DNA from: Bacteroidales bacterium UBA1064
GTDB lineage: Bacteria > Bacteroidota > Bacteroidia > Bacteroidales > Tenuifilaceae
Length of the DNA: 25,089 nt
Reading direction: 5' to 3'
Assembly: GCA_002316235.1 (NCBI GenBank)
Contig: DCDD01000108.1
Span: 1-25,089, forward strand
The notes beneath the pieces are model-generated. The model saw only the letters and a list, made by a program, of their open reading frames with translations, did not search any database and was not told the DNA's origin. The position numbers were made by a program, and so were the translations under genes. Below are positions 20,804 through 25,089 of this stretch, piece by piece (position 1 is the first letter of the stretch; each line of letters starts with the position of its first letter).

Positions 20804-23797
20804 ATGTCGGAGGAAAATTCAGAGCAATCGTACCTGAACAGCTACCAGCTCGATGTGTACGACACATCGTTCGATAAGCTGATGCAAAAGCGAATTTACA
20901 AGGTGCTGATTATTTGCAGCAGCTACGATGCCTTTATGCTGGAGGAGGATGGACGAATAGACGAGCAGATTTTTAACGAGTACGTTTCTCTTAACCTTAG
21001 GTACCCGCCGGTGTTCATACAGGCCAATACGGCCAGGGAGGCCTTGCGGGTACTCCAGGAAGAGAAAATAGACCTTATCATATCCATGCTCAACGTTGGG
21101 GAGATTGATCCCTTTAGGCTGGCCAAAATACTTAAGGGGAAATACCCGAACGTACCCATTGTTCTCCTTACCCCCTTTTCGCGCGAGGTTTCCCTTCAAA
21201 TCCAGAAGGAGGATTTAAGCTCCATTGATTACGTTTTCTGCTGGCTGGGCAATGCCGATATTATGCTGGCCATAATTAAGCTTATAGAGGACAAAATGAA
21301 TGCCGACCACGACATACTCGAAATTGGCGTTCAGGCAATAATTCTGGTGGAGGATTCCATTCGCTACTACTCCTCATTTTTGCCAAACATCTATAAAATT
21401 GTGTTCAGGCAGTCGCGCAGCTTTATGAAGGAAGCGTTAAATGAGCACCACCGAATGCTGCGAATGCGTGGTCGGCCTAAAATCCTGATGGCCACCAACT
21501 ATAACGATGCTATTGCACTTTACAACCGGTACCGAAACAACGTGCTGGGTATCATTTCCGACATTAGCTACAAGGTTGACAACAAGCGTGACCACCTGGC
21601 CAAGTCGGGATTAAGGTTATGCAGGGTTATTCGTGAGAACGATCCCAACATTCCCTTCCTGCTGCAATCATCGGACAGGAACAATAAGGTTTATGCCGAT
21701 GAAATGGGAGTTGGTTTCCTGCATAAGTACTCGAAAACCTTCAGCATAGACCTGCGGAACTACATGATTAATAACTTCGGTTTTGGGGATTTTGTTTTTC
21801 GTGACCCCGACACCCTAGCCGAGGTGGCCCGGGCTTCCGACCTAAGTCAGCTCCAGCAGCTCATCCTAACCGTTCCCGACAGGGTGCTGGTTTACCACAC
21901 CAGCCGTAACGAAATATCGCGGTGGCTTTACGCACGTGCCATTTTTACCATTGCCGAGCTATTTAAACCGATGACCCTCAAGGACTTTAACTCCATTGAT
22001 GATGTTCGCAGCTTTCTTTACAAGGCCATTTCAGCCTACCGACTCAGCAAGGGAAGGAGCCTGATTGCCAACTTCGACAGGAACACCTTCGATGAGTACA
22101 AATTTTTTACCCGAATTGGAGAGGGTTCAATTGGCGGAAAGGCTCGCGGGCTTGCATTTATTAACCAGGTCATTCGCAAACATAGGCTTTTTAACAAGTA
22201 TGAAGGGATTATCATAAGCATACCCCGTACAGTGGTGGTTAGCACCGAAATCTTCGACGAGTTCATGGAGTCCAACAATCTCTACGATACAGCTCTTCAG
22301 GATATCTCGGACGAAAACGTTTTAAAAGCTTTTCTGAACGCCCGGCTACCCGAACGGCTTAAGGTTGACCTCCGAAAGGTTATATCGGTTTTCACACGGC
22401 CATTGGCTGTAAGATCTTCGAGCAAACTCGAGGATTCCCACTACCAACCCTTTGCTGGCATTTACTCCACCTATATGGTGCCGCGATCCTCCGATTCCGA
22501 AAAAATGCTTTACATGGTTTGCCAGGCCATTAAAGCGGTGTATGCCTCGGTATTTTACCGCTCAAGTAAGGCATACATGAACGCCACGCAGAACGTAATT
22601 GACGAGGAAAAGATGGGCATTGTTATCCAGGAAATTTGTGGCAACGAATACGGCAGCTGGTATCTCCCAACGCTTTCGGGAGTAGCCCGCAGCATCAATT
22701 TCTACCCGGTTGGGTCGGAGCAGCCGTTCGATGGAATTGCAAGCATAGGTTTTGGGCTAGGGAAGCTCATAGTTGACGGAGGAGTTGCCCTAAGATTTTC
22801 ACCGAAATACCCCAAAAAAATTCTTCAGCTTGCCTCCCCCGAAACAGCTATTAGGCAAACCCAAAAATACTTTTACGCCCTAAACACCGATCCGGATACC
22901 TTCGAACCCATGGTGGACGATGGAATGAACCTCCTCAAGCTCGAAATTAAAGACGCCTACTCAATTCCCGACCTCAGGCACACTGTCTCAACCTACGACA
23001 TGCAGAGCGGCATGTTACGCGATGGGTTCTACGACGAGGGCCTTAAGCTGGTTACCTTTGCCCCCATTCTGAAGCATGGAATTTTCCCCCTTGCCGAGAT
23101 TCTTACCGACCTGCTCAGCATCGGGCAAAAGGAGATGAATAACCACATCGAAATAGAGTTTGCCCTCAACATGAGCCCCCGAGGAGGCACTCCAAAAATG
23201 TTCAACTTCCTCCAAATTCGCCCCATCGTGGATACCGATCAATCGGAGAAATTCAACTGGGAAGAGGTTGACTTTTCCAAGGCAATAATCTTCTCAAATT
23301 CCGCTCTTGGGCATGGGTTGGTGAAAAATATTCAGGATTTTGTTTACGTAAAACCCGACCGGTTTAACCCGGCTAAAACTATAGAGATTGCCCGTGAGGT
23401 GGAGGAAATCAACAATAAATTCATCGAGTTGCAACGAAACTACGTGCTGGTGGGCCCGGGCAGGTGGGGCAGCAGCGACCCTTGGCTGGGTATTCCAATA
23501 AAATGGTCACAAATATCGGAAGCCAGGGTTATTGTTGAATCCGGCCTCGACAGCTTCAGGGTTGATCCCAGCCAGGGAACACATTTCTTCCAGAACCTTA
23601 CCTCTTTTGGTGTTGCCTACCTCACCATTAACCCATTCCTCAATGATGGTATTTACGATATAGAGTTTCTCAACGCACAGCCAGCCTTCCTTGAAACTAC
23701 CTTCTGCCGGTGGGTGAATTTTTCTAAACCCCTTACCATACAGGTTGATGCAAAAAACAACAAGGGTATCATCTTAAAATCAAATGGGAATTCGTAA
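20804..23797 (+). CDS. Receiver-like domains fused to PEP-synthase-type ATP-binding domain (PPDK_N)
   Basis: This 997-residue protein is of a type widespread in Bacteroidota, usually named PEP/pyruvate-binding domain protein; its role is unknown. The first receiver-like domain (about 31-165) is degenerate: SSYD and ISML stand where acidic residues belong. The second (about 175-325) keeps the full receiver set: Glu183-Asp184 (LVEDS), acceptor Asp253 (IISDIS), Ser289 (LLQSS) and Lys308 (LHKYS). The PPDK_N ATP-grasp part (about 430-830) has EGSIGGKARGL (440-450) and RPLAVRSSSKLEDS (532-545) with FAGIYSTY. The C-terminal part has VGPGRWGSSDPWLG. The swivelling phosphohistidine domain and the PEP-binding barrel of true PEP synthase are absent, so it is not PEP synthase. 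The start is ATG at 20804 with a weak -7 TATATTCG at 20771-20778. gdhA follows after 168 bp. Confidence 0.85.
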   Translation: MSEENSEQSYLNSYQLDVYDTSFDKLMQKRIYKVLIICSSYDAFMLEEDGRIDEQIFNEYVSLNLRYPPVFIQANTAREALRVLQEEKIDLIISMLNVGEIDPFRLAKILKGKYPNVPIVLLTPFSREVSLQIQKEDLSSIDYVFCWLGNADIMLAIIKLIEDKMNADHDILEIGVQAIILVEDSIRYYSSFLPNIYKIVFRQSRSFMKEALNEHHRMLRMRGRPKILMATNYNDAIALYNRYRNNVLGIISDISYKVDNKRDHLAKSGLRLCRVIRENDPNIPFLLQSSDRNNKVYADEMGVGFLHKYSKTFSIDLRNYMINNFGFGDFVFRDPDTLAEVARASDLSQLQQLILTVPDRVLVYHTSRNEISRWLYARAIFTIAELFKPMTLKDFNSIDDVRSFLYKAISAYRLSKGRSLIANFDRNTFDEYKFFTRIGEGSIGGKARGLAFINQVIRKHRLFNKYEGIIISIPRTVVVSTEIFDEFMESNNLYDTALQDISDENVLKAFLNARLPERLKVDLRKVISVFTRPLAVRSSSKLEDSHYQPFAGIYSTYMVPRSSDSEKMLYMVCQAIKAVYASVFYRSSKAYMNATQNVIDEEKMGIVIQEICGNEYGSWYLPTLSGVARSINFYPVGSEQPFDGIASIGFGLGKLIVDGGVALRFSPKYPKKILQLASPETAIRQTQKYFYALNTDPDTFEPMVDDGMNLLKLEIKDAYSIPDLRHTVSTYDMQSGMLRDGFYDEGLKLVTFAPILKHGIFPLAEILTDLLSIGQKEMNNHIEIEFALNMSPRGGTPKMFNFLQIRPIVDTDQSEKFNWEEVDFSKAIIFSNSALGHGLVKNIQDFVYVKPDRFNPAKTIEIAREVEEINNKFIELQRNYVLVGPGRWGSSDPWLGIPIKWSQISEARVIVESGLDSFRVDPSQGTHFFQNLTSFGVAYLTINPFLNDGIYDIEFLNAQPAFLETTFCRWVNFSKPLTIQVDAKNNKGIILKSNGNS

Positions 23798-23861
23798 GTT
23801 TTAAATGTTAACGATTTGGGTAAAAATCTGCTTAATATCATATTTTTAAACCCCTATTTCT

Positions 23862-23892
23862 TTTGAAATATTATTTTTTTACATCATTTTTG
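23862..23892 (+). promoter_or_regulatory. Candidate gdhA promoter
   Basis: TTTG (23862-23865), a 19-base spacer and CATTTTTG (23885-23892, one mismatch to TAnnTTTG) form a Bacteroidota-type promoter with a predicted leader of about 70 bases. The surrounding gap is strongly AT-rich. Confidence 0.4.
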
Positions 23893-23965
23893 AAAAACTT
23901 TTAAGGGGATATAAATGATGCCCTTTCATAGATTGTTTTGAGTAGTACCTTAAAAAAATTAAGCA

Positions 23966-25089
23966 ATGGAAGTTAGTAAACTAATGGCAGAGCTTGAGAA
24001 GAAACACCCGGGTGAGGTGGAGTACTTGCAAGCAGTTCGTGAAGTTCTGGAATCAATTGAGGAGGTTTACAACCAGAACCCCCAATTTGAGTCCGCTAAA
24101 ATTATCGAGCGTTTGGTAGAGCCCGATCGTATTTTTACCTTTAAGGTTCCCTGGACAGATGACGAGGGGAAGATTCATGTAAATCTCGGTTACAGGGTTC
24201 AATTCAACAACGCCATTGGCCCCTATAAGGGTGGATTGCGCTTTCATCCAAGTGTAAACCTTTCAATTCTTAAGTTTTTAGGATTCGAGCAGATTTTTAA
24301 AAATTCTCTCACCACGCTGCCAATGGGCGGTGGTAAGGGAGGTAGCGACTTCAACCCTAAAGGTCGAAGCGATGCCGAAATTATGCGTTTTTGCCAGTCT
24401 TTCATGCTTGAGCTCTGGAAGTACATAGGCCCCGAAACCGATGTTCCAGCCGGAGACATAGGTGTTGGCGGTCGCGAAATTGGATTCCTCTACGGAATGT
24501 ATAAAAAACTTGCCCATGAGAATACTGGTGTGCTCACTGGTAAAGGTCTAAACTGGGGAGGTTCGCTAATCCGTCCCGAAGCTACCGGGTTTGGTGCAAT
24601 TTACTTTGTTCAGGAAATGCTTGCCACCAGGAATATCAAGTTAAATGGTAAAACTGTTGCGCTTTCAGGTTTTGGAAACGTAGCCTGGGGGGCTGCCCTA
24701 AAGGCAACCGAGTTGGGAGCTAAGGTGGTTACCATTTCTGGTCCCGATGGATATATCTACGATGAGGCCGGTGTTAGCGGTGAAAAGATTAACTACATGC
24801 TCGAGCTGCGCAACTCTAACCAGGATATTGTTGCACCCTACGCCAAGAAGTTCCCTGGCTCCAAGTTCGTGGCAGGTAAGAAGCCCTGGGAGGTAAAGGT
24901 TGACATTGCCCTTCCTTGTGCTACTCAGAATGAGCTGAATGGCGATGATGCAGCTTTAATAATCAAGAATGGCTCCATTTGCGTTGCCGAGGTTTCCAAC
25001 ATGGGTTGCACACCCGAGGCAGTTGAAGCCTTCACTAAGGCTAAGTTTCTTTTTGCCCCCGGTAAGGCTGTTAATGCCGGCGGTGTTGC
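23966..25089 (+). CDS. gdhA: Glutamate dehydrogenase (hexameric, probably NADP-linked), 5' part
   Basis: GDH interconverts 2-oxoglutarate plus ammonia and glutamate, linking nitrogen to central carbon metabolism. The reading frame runs from ATG 23966 to the window end without a stop, giving 374 codons of a usual total near 445. The substrate-site residues are in place: Lys88 (GPYKGGLRFHP), Lys112 (EQIFKNSL), catalytic Lys124 (PMGGGKGGSDF) and Asp164 (PAGDIGVGGRE). This spacing matches the hexameric class I enzymes. The Rossmann part begins near 227 with VALSGFGNVAWGAA, and VSNMGCTPEAVEAF stands where other members have a similar loop. The cofactor preference cannot be read with certainty; NADP is the family expectation. 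The gene has its own candidate promoter at 23862-23892. Confidence 0.96.
   Translation, partial: MEVSKLMAELEKKHPGEVEYLQAVREVLESIEEVYNQNPQFESAKIIERLVEPDRIFTFKVPWTDDEGKIHVNLGYRVQFNNAIGPYKGGLRFHPSVNLSILKFLGFEQIFKNSLTTLPMGGGKGGSDFNPKGRSDAEIMRFCQSFMLELWKYIGPETDVPAGDIGVGGREIGFLYGMYKKLAHENTGVLTGKGLNWGGSLIRPEATGFGAIYFVQEMLATRNIKLNGKTVALSGFGNVAWGAALKATELGAKVVTISGPDGYIYDEAGVSGEKINYMLELRNSNQDIVAPYAKKFPGSKFVAGKKPWEVKVDIALPCATQNELNGDDAALIIKNGSICVAEVSNMGCTPEAVEAFTKAKFLFAPGKAVNAGGV

Noticed and set aside
20804..23797. Annotation as phosphoenolpyruvate synthase (ppsA)
   Set aside because: Only the ATP-binding part is shared; the phosphohistidine and PEP-binding domains needed for the reaction are not seen.

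Overview
The window comes from a chromosome of a Bacteroidota member, most likely order Bacteroidales or a close relative. Evidence: a PorQ protein of the type IX secretion system; the long, insert-containing form of IspG; a parA-parB-DUF5683 gene order; DUF5683 and receiver/PPDK_N proteins typical of this phylum; several upstream regions carrying the Bacteroidota -7 element TAnnTTTG; and almost no Shine-Dalgarno sequences. The exact genus cannot be told from the sequence alone. No mobile element, CRISPR array, tRNA or rRNA was seen, and the region reads as ordinary core chromosome.

Left part (1-8600). The 3' end of a DHA2-type drug exporter lies on the plus strand. Next comes a long minus-strand block, in transcription order: diacylglycerol-kinase-like lipid kinase, porQ, cmk, ispH, a small secreted protein, a small membrane-anchored protein, and ispG. 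IspG and IspH are the last two iron-sulfur enzymes of the MEP isoprenoid pathway. A strong terminator at 3244-3275 separates the two small genes from ispG.

Middle (8600-13750). A divergent promoter region separates the lipid kinase from parA-parB (chromosome segregation), which is followed by a signal-peptide-bearing DUF5683 protein whose domain is present twice in tandem. Then speA (biosynthetic arginine decarboxylase, polyamine synthesis) has its own candidate promoter overlapped by a palindrome.

Right part (13750-25089). A large multi-PAS hybrid histidine kinase and a thioredoxin-fold TlpA-like protein form a tight minus-strand pair (7 bp apart). On the plus strand follow an exported SGNH hydrolase, a small heat-shock protein with a sigma-54-like promoter and a perfect inverted repeat upstream plus a textbook terminator downstream, a 997-residue protein joining two receiver-like domains to a PEP-synthase-type ATP-binding domain, and the first 374 codons of a glutamate dehydrogenase cut by the window end.

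The most unusual items are the receiver/PPDK_N fusion, which has no phosphohistidine or PEP-binding domain; the doubled DUF5683 protein; the hsp20 control region; and the lipid-kinase start, a TTG directly behind an in-frame ATG mini-ORF ending in TGA.
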